Below are positions 36,392-45,687 of a stretch of 64,000 nucleotides of DNA, piece by piece. This DNA is from Anabaena sp. 4-3 (GTDB lineage Bacteria > Cyanobacteriota > Cyanobacteriia > Cyanobacteriales > Nostocaceae), in the NCBI RefSeq assembly GCF_001597745.1, contig NZ_LUHJ01000024.1:27720-91719 (forward strand), written 5' to 3'. Each line of letters opens with the position of its first letter. The stretch's first letter is position 1. The notes under the pieces were generated by a model. It searched no databases, was not told the origin of the DNA, and worked only from the letters and a program-made list of their open reading frames with translations. A program made the position numbers and the translations under genes.

Positions 36392-38020
36392 GTGGTGAAC
36401 CCGGAATTACCATCTTGGCGTAAAACAGTAGAAAGTCAGATTCTATCTGTGACGGTGTATAGTGACAAAGCCCTGGTAACACGACAGGGTAAGGTGTCTC
36501 TCACAGGCTCAGAACGCTCTTTGTTGATTTCTTCGTTACCAGTGACTCTAGAACCTGAGTCTGTGCGGGTAAGTGGTAAAGGTACGGTAGGGGTGCGGTT
36601 GTTAGCAGTGAGTTGCGATCGCATCTACACCACTGAACCTGTTGCGGAACGAGTCGCCCAGTTAACTAGGCAAATTCAGCAGCTAGAAACAGAAAAACGC
36701 CATCTACAAGCCCAAGTAGATGCTTTAAGTTTGCAATCTCAATTTATTGACGGTTTACGGCAAACTACAGCCGAACCCTTTGCTCAAAGTCTCTCACGAA
36801 AAAATCTCAGCCTCAGTGAAACCCTAGATTTTCTCAATTTTTTAGGTAGTCAGTATAGCGAATATGCGATCGCCTCTGGTGAGTGTAAAAGTCAGCAACA
36901 AGAATTAGACAAGCAAATACAAGCCCTGCGTCACTCATTACAAATTATCCAAACACCCCACGCCAAAGAAAGTTTTAGCTTAATAGTTGATGTAGAAGTT
37001 GCTGGTGCTGGCGAGTTTGATTTGCAGGTATCCTACATGGTAAATCACGCCAGTTGGACACCGTTATATGACTTGCGGTTAGATAGCATTAGCAAGACAG
37101 TACATTTAAGCTATTTGGCAGCACTCACCCAAAACACTGGCGAAGATTGGCAAAATGTAAATCTTACCCTGTCTACTGCTAAACCAGGATTAGGTACATT
37201 ACCACCAAAATTACACCCTTGGTATATTGATAGTTTAACGCCGCAAGTAGTGCGATCGCGCCGACAACCTAGCCCATTGCTACCCCCTATCATGGCTATG
37301 TCTGCTCCATCTGCCGAAGCAGCACTACCAGAACCAGAAGCCGAAATCATCGAAGATACTTTGATTACCGCAGAAAACATGGTAGCAGAAGTATCTACAA
37401 CAGGTAGTATTGTTACCTTTAAACTCAACGGTGGTGGTAATATTCCCAGCGATGGCGCACCTCACAACACCACTATTTTTAATGATGATTACCCCTGTAA
37501 TTTGCAGTATGTCACAATACCGCGCCTAGTGAGTTTTGCTTATCTAGAAGCCAGCGTGAAAAATAATCCTGATGGTACAACTTTATTAGCAGGTACAGCA
37601 AACATCTTCCGGGATAATATGTTTGTTGGCACAACTCAATTAGAAAATATCGCCCCAGGACAAGAATTTAAACTGAATTTAGGCATTGATGAAGGATTAA
37701 AAATTGAGCGTGATTTAGTTGAGCGTCAAGTAGATAAAAAACTGATTGGCAACCAACGCCGAACTACTTACGCTTATCGGTTAATCATTACTAACTTACT
37801 CAATCAAGAAACAGATTTGAAATTAACCGAACAATTGCCAATTAGCCGCAACGAACAAATAAAAGTCCGCCTCATCCGCACCAACCCACCCATACAACTA
37901 GGTGAAATGGGAATTCTAGAATGGAGTTTAACTATTCCACCCCAACAACGCCAAGAGATATACTACCAGTTTACTGTTGAGCATCCACCAGAGTTACAAA
38001 TCACCGGGTTAGACATTTGA
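36392..38020 (+). CDS. Mucoidy inhibitor MuiA-like protein (DUF4139/DUF4140)
   Basis: A 542-residue protein starting at GTG. The N-terminal DUF4140 region (VTVYSDKALVTRQGKVSLTG) is followed by a coiled coil (about 90-200) and a DUF4139 beta-rich domain (VSYMVNHASWTPLYDLRLD, then EDWQNVNLTLSTAKP). It ends in a conserved WSLTIPPQQRQEIYYQFTVE. The family is named for an effect on mucoidy; the molecular role is unclear. The last 68 bp of the gene are repeated directly downstream (separate entry). Confidence 0.8.
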   Translation: MVNPELPSWRKTVESQILSVTVYSDKALVTRQGKVSLTGSERSLLISSLPVTLEPESVRVSGKGTVGVRLLAVSCDRIYTTEPVAERVAQLTRQIQQLETEKRHLQAQVDALSLQSQFIDGLRQTTAEPFAQSLSRKNLSLSETLDFLNFLGSQYSEYAIASGECKSQQQELDKQIQALRHSLQIIQTPHAKESFSLIVDVEVAGAGEFDLQVSYMVNHASWTPLYDLRLDSISKTVHLSYLAALTQNTGEDWQNVNLTLSTAKPGLGTLPPKLHPWYIDSLTPQVVRSRRQPSPLLPPIMAMSAPSAEAALPEPEAEIIEDTLITAENMVAEVSTTGSIVTFKLNGGGNIPSDGAPHNTTIFNDDYPCNLQYVTIPRLVSFAYLEASVKNNPDGTTLLAGTANIFRDNMFVGTTQLENIAPGQEFKLNLGIDEGLKIERDLVERQVDKKLIGNQRRTTYAYRLIITNLLNQETDLKLTEQLPISRNEQIKVRLIRTNPPIQLGEMGILEWSLTIPPQQRQEIYYQFTVEHPPELQITGLDI

Positions 38021-38196
38021 AGCTTCCGGGAAAACCTTTCCCATTACCTGTTCCCTGTTCCCTGTTCCCTTTCAAAGAGATATACTACCAGTTTACTGTT
38101 GAGCATCCACCAGAGTTACAAATCACCGGGTTAGACATTTGAAGCTTTCGGGAAAACCTTTCCCATTACCTGTTCTCTGTTCCCTGTTGCCTGTTC
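37953..38196. repeat. 122-bp tandem duplication spanning the 3' end of the MuiA-like gene
   Basis: Bases 37953-38074 are repeated as 38075-38196 with very few changes. Each copy holds the last 22 codons and stop of the gene, an AAGCTTYCGGGAAAACC stretch and a block of TTCCCTG heptads. The second copy has no start, so it is a gene-end fossil. Unequal slippage on the heptads could have created it. Confidence 0.9.
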
Positions 38197-38287
38197 CCTG
38201 TTCCCTTTAAAACTGAGCAACTAAAGAAGTTTGGCGAAGTTTAAAGCTACTATTAAAATGGAGACTATTGATCAATGAGGAAAACGA

Positions 38288-38467
38288 ATGACCCAAGTGG
38301 TTTTAGGAGAAAACGAAGGTATCGATTCAGCATTACGCCGGTTCAAACGCCAAGTATCTAAAGCCGGTATCTTAGCTGACGTTAAGTATCATCGGCACTT
38401 TGAAACACCGTTGGAAAAACGCAAGCGCAAAGCAGTGGCAGCTAGACGTAAAAGACGGATGAAATAA
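38288..38467 (+). CDS. rpsU: 30S ribosomal protein bS21
   Basis: A 59-residue, very basic protein: [20 protein letters not shown] and a tail of [16 protein letters not shown]. This is ribosomal protein S21, located near the 3' end of 16S rRNA in the small subunit. TGAGGAAAA precedes the ATG. It is short and easily missed. A strong hairpin, CACCCC-GGAT-GGGGTG at 38571-38586, follows about 100 bp later without a T-run. Confidence 0.97.
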   Translation: MTQVVLGENEGIDSALRRFKRQVSKAGILADVKYHRHFETPLEKRKRKAVAARRKRRMK

Positions 38468-38707
38468 ACCGATACGGTTTGGTACGTGTGTTGCTTGAGG
38501 AAATTCACCTAAAAAAGCAACATTAACTTGCCACTAATTATTTTTGAGAATAATCAAGCAGGATGTGCCGCACCCCGGATGGGGTGTGAGTATACCGCTC
38601 TTGCATAAAATTTGATACTTTCAAGGTGTGATTATGGTTCGATGGATTCAGCAAAATTGCTGACCATCAACCAAAAATAAACACCTATTAGCACTAAAAT
38701 TAAGTTT

Positions 38708-39346
38708 TTACTGAGGAACCTCAACAGTGCGACTGTTGCAACGGTTCATAGCCTTTTCGACTCCTTGCTTCAGGCTGAGTTCTACACACTCAACGACAAA
38801 CTGGAGTACAAGAGACATCAGTTGATTTTCAGCAGCAGTAAATTTTCCCAACACATAGGAAACTGTCTCTGAGTTATCTCCATTAGCAGCATTTTTGGGT
38901 TTGCCGATACCGATACGTAGCCGGGGGAAGTTTTGGGTATTCAGATGAGCGATCGCACTCTTCATACCATTATGTCCCCCAGCCGAACCAGACAAGCGCA
39001 AGCGGGTTTTACCCAAAGGCAAATCCAAATCATCATAAATCACCAGCACCGACTCAGCAGGTACTTTATACCAACTTGTCACCGCTTGTATTGCCTGTCC
39101 TGAGCGATTCATATAAGTTAAAGGCTTGAGTAAGCGGATTTTTAACCCTCCTGGTGCGATACCTTCGCCGAATTCCCCTTGGAACTTGCGATTTTCTGCC
39201 AGAGAAATCTGCCAGGAACGAGCCAAAGCATCAACAGCCGCAAAGCCAATATTATGGCGAGTTTGGTCATATTTAGGCTCAGGATTTCCCAAACCCACAA
39301 TTAGCTGAGGAATCACCACAGCCGAAGGCGTAACAGTTTCCGTCAT
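38708..39346 (-). CDS. pth: Peptidyl-tRNA hydrolase
   Basis: A 212-residue Pth. It has VGLGNPEPKYDQTRHNIGF (substrate-binding Asn and catalytic His), the KPLTYMNRSGQ motif, VIYDDLDLPLGKTRLR with the catalytic Asp, and GGHNGMKS. It releases peptide from peptidyl-tRNA that drops off ribosomes. It follows tatA in the leftward direction after 33 bp, so the two are probably co-transcribed. Confidence 0.96.
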   Translation of the reverse strand: MTETVTPSAVVIPQLIVGLGNPEPKYDQTRHNIGFAAVDALARSWQISLAENRKFQGEFGEGIAPGGLKIRLLKPLTYMNRSGQAIQAVTSWYKVPAESVLVIYDDLDLPLGKTRLRLSGSAGGHNGMKSAIAHLNTQNFPRLRIGIGKPKNAANGDNSETVSYVLGKFTAAENQLMSLVLQFVVECVELSLKQGVEKAMNRCNSRTVEVPQ

Positions 39347-39379
39347 CGTGTTTTCAGTCTATAAACTAGCAGCAGCGAC

Positions 39380-39652
39380 TTAAGCAGCTGGCGAAGAACC
39401 AGCATTATCCTGCTCAGATTTAGCCTCTTCAATTTGTTTAGGTTCAATTTGGGCAGTAGTTTTAACAGCCTGTTCTAATTGTTCAGTTTCTCGCTTAAAC
39501 TCACTCTGAAACTCATTAGAGGCTTCTTGAAAACCGCGAATTGCTTTACCTAAACTTCTACCAATTTCTGGCAGCTTCTTAGGGCCAAAGATTAACAACG
39601 CCACAACCATAATCAAAGCCATTTCCGGTAAACCGATACCAAAAATATTCAC
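39380..39652 (-). CDS. tatA: Twin-arginine translocase subunit TatA/E
   Basis: A 90-residue protein with one N-terminal transmembrane helix (IGLPEMALIMVVALLIFGP). The hallmark FGPKKLPEIGRSLGKAIRGF amphipathic helix and a charged tail follow. It is part of the Tat pore that moves folded proteins across thylakoid and plasma membranes. GGAGAAA lies just before the ATG on the minus strand. Confidence 0.95.
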   Translation of the reverse strand: MNIFGIGLPEMALIMVVALLIFGPKKLPEIGRSLGKAIRGFQEASNEFQSEFKRETEQLEQAVKTTAQIEPKQIEEAKSEQDNAGSSPAA

Positions 39653-39803
39653 GCGGTTTCTCCTGTTGAAGTGTTAATAAATGGAGACTGGGGACTGGGT
39701 AAGAGATTCTACCTTATCCCCCTCATCTTCCTCATCTCCCTCATCCCCCCTACTCCCCACTCTCTCACTTATTTAAGCCTAACTTGTTGAGGAGTCAAGC
39801 CAC

Positions 39804-39836
39804 AAAAAAACCCGGATGAACCGGGTAGGTGTTTTT
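39804..39836 (-). terminator. Rho-independent terminator of psbH
   Basis: Read on the minus strand, ACCCGGTTCATCCGGGT (39826-39810) forms a short GC stem and is followed at once by seven T residues (complement of 39804-39810). It lies 33 bp after the psbH stop. Confidence 0.85.
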
Positions 39837-39868
39837 TAGCTTTAACAGCTTATTTGCTGTATATTGTC

Positions 39869-40072
39869 TTAGCTACCTAAACTGCGCCAGTCAACCATGA
39901 CATCTTGAATCATGATGGACTTGTTGTAAAGTTGCAGAATGATCAGCAAAAACACGAAAAATAGCCCCATAAAAATAGCCATTACTGGAGTTGTTCCCCA
40001 GCCAGGAGCTACTTTACCATACTCAGAATTTAAAGGTCGCAGGATATCTCCCAACCTAGTGCGTTGTGCCAT
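39869..40072 (-). CDS. psbH: Photosystem II protein PsbH
   Basis: A 67-residue protein, [20 protein letters not shown], then a single transmembrane helix ([20 protein letters not shown]) and a short lumenal tail. It stabilises the QB side of photosystem II. It is divergent from psbN, the arrangement conserved in cyanobacteria and chloroplasts, and has its own terminator. Confidence 0.97.
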   Translation of the reverse strand: MAQRTRLGDILRPLNSEYGKVAPGWGTTPVMAIFMGLFFVFLLIILQLYNKSIMIQDVMVDWRSLGS

Positions 40073-40157
40073 AGTTCACCTGAGATTAGTTGCCAAAGCT
40101 TTTTTTAATCTTCTGTAATATTCTATAAGAATAGCACTCATCATCAATAAATCACTT

Positions 40158-40289
40158 ATGGAACCCGCAACAGTTCTTATCATTTCTGTAGCAGCCGCCG
40201 TCATTGGAATCACTGGGTATGGAATTTATACCTCCTTCGGCCCTCCTAGCAAGGAATTATCAGATCCTTTTGAGGATCATGAAGATTAA
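40158..40289 (+). CDS. psbN: PsbN, photosystem II assembly factor
   Basis: A 43-residue protein, MEPATVLIISVAAAVIGITG, then YGIYTSFGPPSKELSDPFED and HED. It matches PsbN exactly in form: an N-terminal membrane helix and the GPPSK-LRDPF-type tail. It is needed for PSII repair and assembly rather than being a stable subunit. It is encoded opposite psbH, 85 bp apart. Confidence 0.96.
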   Translation: MEPATVLIISVAAAVIGITGYGIYTSFGPPSKELSDPFEDHED

Positions 40290-40415
40290 AAAGGGAGTAG
40301 AGACTGGGGAGTGGGGACTGGCGACTGGGAAATAATTTAGGGTGGGCTTTGCCCACCAAAACATAAATATGCTTGACAAATTGTACTTTTTGTGTTAAGA
40401 GGTTAACCAGGATTG

Positions 40416-43400
40416 CTATATCAGTTTAAAACTGGCTATTTTCCCAGGTTTGATTGTTGAAATTCCTGTAGTGGGACGTTCTAACAAGTCTACTGACTCA
40501 GCTAGGGTTAAGCCTACATCACTCTGTAAGGATAATTCGGCTGTTTCTCCTTGAGACTCGTAACACCGGATAATTAATTTATCGGGTTCGTCTTCAGATG
40601 GTTTGACAGCCATTAAAACTAGATTTTCGACTGGGAAATTTAAGCAACTGAGTCTGTCTCTATTGGGGAGTGGGGAGTTGTGAGTGGGAGTATTATTAAG
40701 TATTATCACTTCTAAGTGTATGTTTAATTCGTAACCTCGTCTAACTGTCTGGGCTGACTGCCAGCTATCTGCGTGAGGATACAAAGCATACGTAAATTCG
40801 TGTAAGCCTCGGTCGGCTTCTGGGTCTGGCCAGTTGGGGCTTCTTAGTAGGGTTAATCGTAGTTGTTGTGGTTGAGCGTCGTAACCGTATTTACAATCAT
40901 TGAGTAGGCTAACTCCGTAAATACCCTTGTCTGTGGTTTCTGTTAAATCAGCCCAACGTAAAGCGGGGACTTCCCATTTTGCTTTTTCCTCTGGGGTTTG
41001 GGGTTGGGTGGGGCGACGAATTGCACCGCAGGGGATTTCATAGGTGGCAAAGTCGGCTGTAAGATTGAGAGGAAAGGCGGCTTTGACTAAAACCTGATTT
41101 TCTTGCCAGTTAACTTTAGAGGCAATTTTTAAGACGGGTGAACCGGCTTGTAAAATATAATCTTGGCAAAATTCTGAGTTACCTAACTGACGCACTACAC
41201 GCACACGATGTTGTACTTGCCCTTGTTCTAGCCATTCTATAGATTTAAGATGGGTTGCAGGTAAGGGATGCTGGTTATAATTGGGGTCTATGTTCCAAGC
41301 ATCCCAATATTGACCACTGTCTTTAAAGGCTTGTAATTGATTACCTGCACCATTCAATATTTCTCTTTGATGGGTTTTGTCAAAGATACTGGCTAAATCT
41401 CCGGTGTCGGGGTCTACAATAACCCGTAGGTGGTCGTTTTCTAAGATGTATTCTGTGAGTGGGTGGGATGTGGGGGATAAGGAAGATGTGGGGGTTAACC
41501 AAAATACGCGATATCCTACGGGGGGTATGTCGGTAGCTAGGAAGAGTAGGGTTGAGGGTTCGGATAATTGAGATGTGAGTTGCTGTCCTGTGGTGTCGTA
41601 AATTTGGTATTGTTGATGGGGTGTGGGTAAGTTGACAGATACTACCTCTGAGCGTTGCCAGTTGAGGGCATTAAATACAAATATTGGTAAACTGTCGGGA
41701 TGTGGTGGGTCTGGTAGGGTAAAATGGGAGGCGATCGCCTGTAATGATTCCTGTAATATCTTCGTTCCTACTTGTTCCACTTGCTGCCATTGCGGTAAGG
41801 CATCTACATAAACTTGGGTAATCGACGAACCAGGTAAAATATCATGAAACTGGTGAAATAATACTTGCTTCCAAGCGGTTTCAATTTCCGCTTTGGGATA
41901 GGTTACGCCACAAATAATATGAGCTAAACTGGCAAAGAGTTCAGCTTGATAAAGTAAATTCTCACTCTTTCTATTCCAGCGTTTTTGATCGGCGTGGGTA
42001 GTATAACAACCACGATGGAATTCTAAATATAGTTCATCATTCCAAGTTGGGTATTGGGCATTGGGCATTGAGGTAACATCTTCTCTAATTTCTGCCTCCT
42101 GCCTTTTGCATTCTGCCTGAATTTGTTGGAGATATTTTTCAGACGTAATAAATTCTAAGTCTGGGAAGAAGGGCGATGTTTGCCAGCGTCGGGCTGTTTC
42201 TAACATATCACGGGTGGGGCCGCCGCCGTGGTCGCCAACACCAGGAAGCCAAAGGGATGTGGTTAAATTGGTTTGGGTTTGCCATTCTAAAGCATAGGCT
42301 GTCATTTTTACTGGGTCAATGCCTTCGCCAATGGGTGCAGACATATAACTCAAAACTTGACTACCGTCAGGCGATCGCCACCAAAATAGGCCATAATCAA
42401 ATTTAGTAGTATCATTCCACCGCAGCTTTTGCGTGACAAAATACTCAATTCCAGCATTCGCTAAAAACTGCGGTAATGTCGCACAAAAACCAAAGGTGTC
42501 GGGAACCCAAACCACACTCGTCAGCTTACCGAATTTTTCCTGTACATAACGCTGACCATATAATAGTTGACGGACTATCGACTCTCCATTAATCAAGTTT
42601 AAATCTGGTTCTACCCAAAAACCTCCGACAATTTCCCAAACTCCCTCAACTACTTTTTGTTGAATTGTCTCAAATAAGTCTGGGCGATGTTCTTCTACCC
42701 AAGCATACATGGCTGGGGTAGAATGACAGAAAATTAATTCGGGGAAGTCTTGTTGTAGTTTCAAGACTGACTCAAACGTGTTTTGGGCTGCATTCCACGT
42801 TTCACTGACAGTCCACAACCATGCTAAATCTAAATGAGCGTGTCCTAATAAATAAATTTTAAATTTGGCAACGTCTATAAATGAAGATGCTGACAGATAA
42901 TCTATCAGGTGTTGACGTAAACTGATGAGAGTTTCTGGGGTGTGGTTTGGGTATTGATTGATGATGGCTGCTAAAGAGTCTAGTTGTTCTGGGGCGAACT
43001 TTTCTAGATATAACTGCAATATAGCTAACTCATCAGCGATAAAACCGGGGTCGGGATAATTATAATCTTTAGACTCGTACATCAGGAGCGATCGCACCAA
43101 AGCCCCTTCACAATGTCCCGGACTGACTAACCGCAAAGCTATAATAAATTCTTCCCCTGGTGTCACCTCTGGACTTAGCAATATTCTAGGCGAACAATCA
43201 AATAAATCTCCTTCTGATACTAATTCGCCATTCACATAAATTTTAACTGAGTCTGCCCACCACAACAACGACAACCGCAAACACAAACCGCCTACAGGAT
43301 ACCCGTGTAAACTTTCGGGAACTGTGAATTTTTGGGCTAACCATAACACTTTCTGCCCACCATCCCAAGCAAAGTTACCTTTAGCGTTTAACTCCACAGT

Positions 43401-43559
43401 TTGCCAGTCTGCTAAATTCGATGCTACGACATCAGTAATTTCTTGGTGTGATGTTGAGGATAACCAAGAAGGCTGAATATTCACTTGGCAGTAACCGCGC
43501 AATTGAGCGATCGCGTCTGAAATTAATTTTGTATAGGATGGAGATATAGGAGGGGTCAT
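40416..43559 (-). CDS. Glycoside hydrolase family 38 alpha-mannosidase
   Basis: A 1047-residue protein. The N-terminal beta-sandwich (1-225) precedes the GH38 catalytic barrel (about 235-510): LLGHAHLDLAWLW provides the zinc-binding His/Asp, WVPDTFGFCATLPQFL the nucleophile Asp, and GVGDHGGGPT a further site. A middle three-helix domain has LFHQFHDILPGSSI. A large beta C-terminal half follows. It has no signal peptide, so it probably works in the cytoplasm on mannose-containing oligosaccharides. It stands alone. Confidence 0.92.
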   Translation of the reverse strand: MTPPISPSYTKLISDAIAQLRGYCQVNIQPSWLSSTSHQEITDVVASNLADWQTVELNAKGNFAWDGGQKVLWLAQKFTVPESLHGYPVGGLCLRLSLLWWADSVKIYVNGELVSEGDLFDCSPRILLSPEVTPGEEFIIALRLVSPGHCEGALVRSLLMYESKDYNYPDPGFIADELAILQLYLEKFAPEQLDSLAAIINQYPNHTPETLISLRQHLIDYLSASSFIDVAKFKIYLLGHAHLDLAWLWTVSETWNAAQNTFESVLKLQQDFPELIFCHSTPAMYAWVEEHRPDLFETIQQKVVEGVWEIVGGFWVEPDLNLINGESIVRQLLYGQRYVQEKFGKLTSVVWVPDTFGFCATLPQFLANAGIEYFVTQKLRWNDTTKFDYGLFWWRSPDGSQVLSYMSAPIGEGIDPVKMTAYALEWQTQTNLTTSLWLPGVGDHGGGPTRDMLETARRWQTSPFFPDLEFITSEKYLQQIQAECKRQEAEIREDVTSMPNAQYPTWNDELYLEFHRGCYTTHADQKRWNRKSENLLYQAELFASLAHIICGVTYPKAEIETAWKQVLFHQFHDILPGSSITQVYVDALPQWQQVEQVGTKILQESLQAIASHFTLPDPPHPDSLPIFVFNALNWQRSEVVSVNLPTPHQQYQIYDTTGQQLTSQLSEPSTLLFLATDIPPVGYRVFWLTPTSSLSPTSHPLTEYILENDHLRVIVDPDTGDLASIFDKTHQREILNGAGNQLQAFKDSGQYWDAWNIDPNYNQHPLPATHLKSIEWLEQGQVQHRVRVVRQLGNSEFCQDYILQAGSPVLKIASKVNWQENQVLVKAAFPLNLTADFATYEIPCGAIRRPTQPQTPEEKAKWEVPALRWADLTETTDKGIYGVSLLNDCKYGYDAQPQQLRLTLLRSPNWPDPEADRGLHEFTYALYPHADSWQSAQTVRRGYELNIHLEVIILNNTPTHNSPLPNRDRLSCLNFPVENLVLMAVKPSEDEPDKLIIRCYESQGETAELSLQSDVGLTLAESVDLLERPTTGISTIKPGKIASFKLI

Positions 43560-43799
43560 ATTTTCGCTAAGATGAGGACAACTACGACAATTATTAGCAA
43601 GCAGTCAGAAGTCAGAATTTCAGGGTAAGAATAGATTTTTGTAGCACTGGCTGAAGACTCATCTGTGAAGTAAAGCAATAAATTTTGCACTTTTCCACAC
43701 CCAGCCCATAAGAATCCTGTATCCTGTATTCTGAATTCTTTGATATTGTTTGGCGGGAGTCTCACAAATCAACAAGGCTCAAATTAATCACTTACTACC

Positions 43800-45347
43800 A
43801 TGTCCTCTGGTTCTTCTGGTCGTTATCAAAGCAGACTCTTTAACTTTGTCCACCAGCATTCTCGGCGGTTGACAGCGCAGTGGGAAAGCACCTTCAGACA
43901 TTTACAAGTTGCAACTAAGTGGGGCGTGGAAGCCCTAATTTATCCTGTATATTTATTGTGGCAATCAGCTAATGCGGCTGTAAAAACGCTATACTCCCAA
44001 GAACCAGCACCTCAGCCTCAGTTACAGCCAGATTATACCGATTTTTCTCCAGACACCCCCCCGGTTGCTGATACACCCATTCAGCATATACTAGAGGCAG
44101 TCAAAAATCTCCCATCTGAAGCGGTAACTGTTACCCCGACAAATACATCACCACTCTCTCAAGCATGGAAGTTTTTGAAGTCAAAATTTTTGCCTCATCA
44201 CACAACTAACTCTCAGGTTTCTCAATCCTTAACTATTCCGAACAAAACGGTAAACAGTCTCAACGCAGTCAACCAAAATGATTTGCTTCAGCTTCAGCTA
44301 CCTGTGGTGAGAGGAATTGCTACAGATTTATGGCATCGGCAATTGGTACTTGTCAGCATTGAGAATCAAATTCTAGATATTTTGACACCACAGCAACAAG
44401 CCAAATTAACCGACAGAATTATTAGTGAAGTTGCTAATTATTACCATTTTCAGCAGTTAGCTGCAACTCAAGAACAAGCGCAGTTATTACCAGAAATTGA
44501 GCAAATATTAACCAAGTTGACGGGCAGTAATACCGCTACAAATCCTGCTTTAGAGCCAGGAATATCACAGGATTTACCCAACACCAACAAAATTCTAGCA
44601 TTCCTAGACAAAGCAGTTGCCCAATTGGAAACAAAAGCAATAATTCCTGTGCAACAAAGCAGCCAGGAAATCATCCGAGTTGCCCAAACTCAAATCAACC
44701 TGTTTGTTTATGGCAAAGAATCTTTATCAAATACAGGAGAAATTGCAGTTAATCATGATAATTTAGCTACTCGAAACCAGAATATTACAGCTTTAATTGA
44801 AGTGGCTCTTAATTACTTTTTTGGCGTAGGTAAAGATAAGCAATTGCTGAGTCAGCATGACAAATTCTTACCTGAGAGTAATCAATTAAATAATGATAAT
44901 TCCATAGTAGATAGTTGGCTAAATTGGCAAGATTTATATGGTGATTCGGCAACGGTGACTAAAAAGTTAAATTCTACTGTTGTGCCTAGTGCATCGCTAG
45001 GGTTATCTTGGCAGAGACAATTGAATTCTCCACCATCGAAAGCCGAATCTAATTTAGTGCCAAGCAAAAAACAACCCCGCAAATTAACGCGATTTCAACC
45101 CAAATCTAGAGGTGCTATTTCTCCACTGAGAAATACTCATGAAATAGTAGAAATTTCTCAACAAACTCACCCAGAAACACAAGCAGAAACACAACCAGAC
45201 TGGATAGAAACCAAAGCTACTTCTGTCGGCTATGAAAAACACATACTAGAACAAGTCTTGGAATGGTTGGATCATGCTATGCTTTGGCTAGAAGAAAAAT
45301 TAGTCAAGATTTTTCAACGACTACAAAGCCTGTGGCGGGGAAAGTAA
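43800..45347 (+). CDS. Hypothetical cyanobacterial protein, 515 residues
   Basis: Not recognised. Residues 1-30 are basic and polar. A moderately hydrophobic segment lies at about 40-65 (WGVEALIYPVYLLWQSANAA). A disordered Pro/Thr-rich stretch follows (70-170). A helical region at about 160-230 (NDLLQLQLPVVRGIATDLWH; ILDILTPQQQAKLTDRIISE) is the most ordered part. The C-terminal 45 residues form an amphipathic helix (QVLEWLDHAMLWLEEKLVKI). Membrane association at both ends is plausible. It is divergent from the mannosidase. Confidence 0.7.
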   Translation: MSSGSSGRYQSRLFNFVHQHSRRLTAQWESTFRHLQVATKWGVEALIYPVYLLWQSANAAVKTLYSQEPAPQPQLQPDYTDFSPDTPPVADTPIQHILEAVKNLPSEAVTVTPTNTSPLSQAWKFLKSKFLPHHTTNSQVSQSLTIPNKTVNSLNAVNQNDLLQLQLPVVRGIATDLWHRQLVLVSIENQILDILTPQQQAKLTDRIISEVANYYHFQQLAATQEQAQLLPEIEQILTKLTGSNTATNPALEPGISQDLPNTNKILAFLDKAVAQLETKAIIPVQQSSQEIIRVAQTQINLFVYGKESLSNTGEIAVNHDNLATRNQNITALIEVALNYFFGVGKDKQLLSQHDKFLPESNQLNNDNSIVDSWLNWQDLYGDSATVTKKLNSTVVPSASLGLSWQRQLNSPPSKAESNLVPSKKQPRKLTRFQPKSRGAISPLRNTHEIVEISQQTHPETQAETQPDWIETKATSVGYEKHILEQVLEWLDHAMLWLEEKLVKIFQRLQSLWRGK

Positions 45348-45386
45348 AGTATAGTGTGACTTTAAATTGATTTGGTGTTTCTCTGC

Positions 45387-45683
45387 GTGAAAATTATTGT
45401 TTACTGTAAATACTTCAATTTTAAAAATCCACTAGATAAACCAAAAATTGAGACATTTATTGTTAATTTACCCCAAATTCCCAGAGTTGGTGAAACAATT
45501 GTGCTTGAAAGATTGTCAACTCAAAAACAATGTATAATTATCTTTGAATATATAGTGACGGCAGTGCAGTTAAACGCTTCCAGAGAATCTGCTGATGCTG
45601 CTGATGCTCAAGTTAATGCTTGTTTGAATCATTGTTGGGAAGGAACTTCTAATTTTAACGTTACGCATTTTTTAGAAAAGTGA
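45387..45683 (+). CDS. Hypothetical protein, about 98 residues
   Basis: Not recognised. GTG at 45387 is one of several weak start options (TTG 45372, GTG 45375). It reads VKIIVYCKYFNFKNPLDKPK, PQIPRVGETIVLERLSTQKQ and a C-terminal WEGTSNFNVTHFLEK. It looks like a small alpha/beta protein. It lies 39 bp after the 515-residue gene and converges with the acyltransferase. Confidence 0.5.
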   Translation: MKIIVYCKYFNFKNPLDKPKIETFIVNLPQIPRVGETIVLERLSTQKQCIIIFEYIVTAVQLNASRESADAADAQVNACLNHCWEGTSNFNVTHFLEK

Positions 45684-45687
45684 AGTT

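Noticed and set aside
38571..38586. Strong GC hairpin as rpsU terminator
   Set aside because: No T-run follows and it is about 100 bp from the stop; it was left as a note in the rpsU entry.
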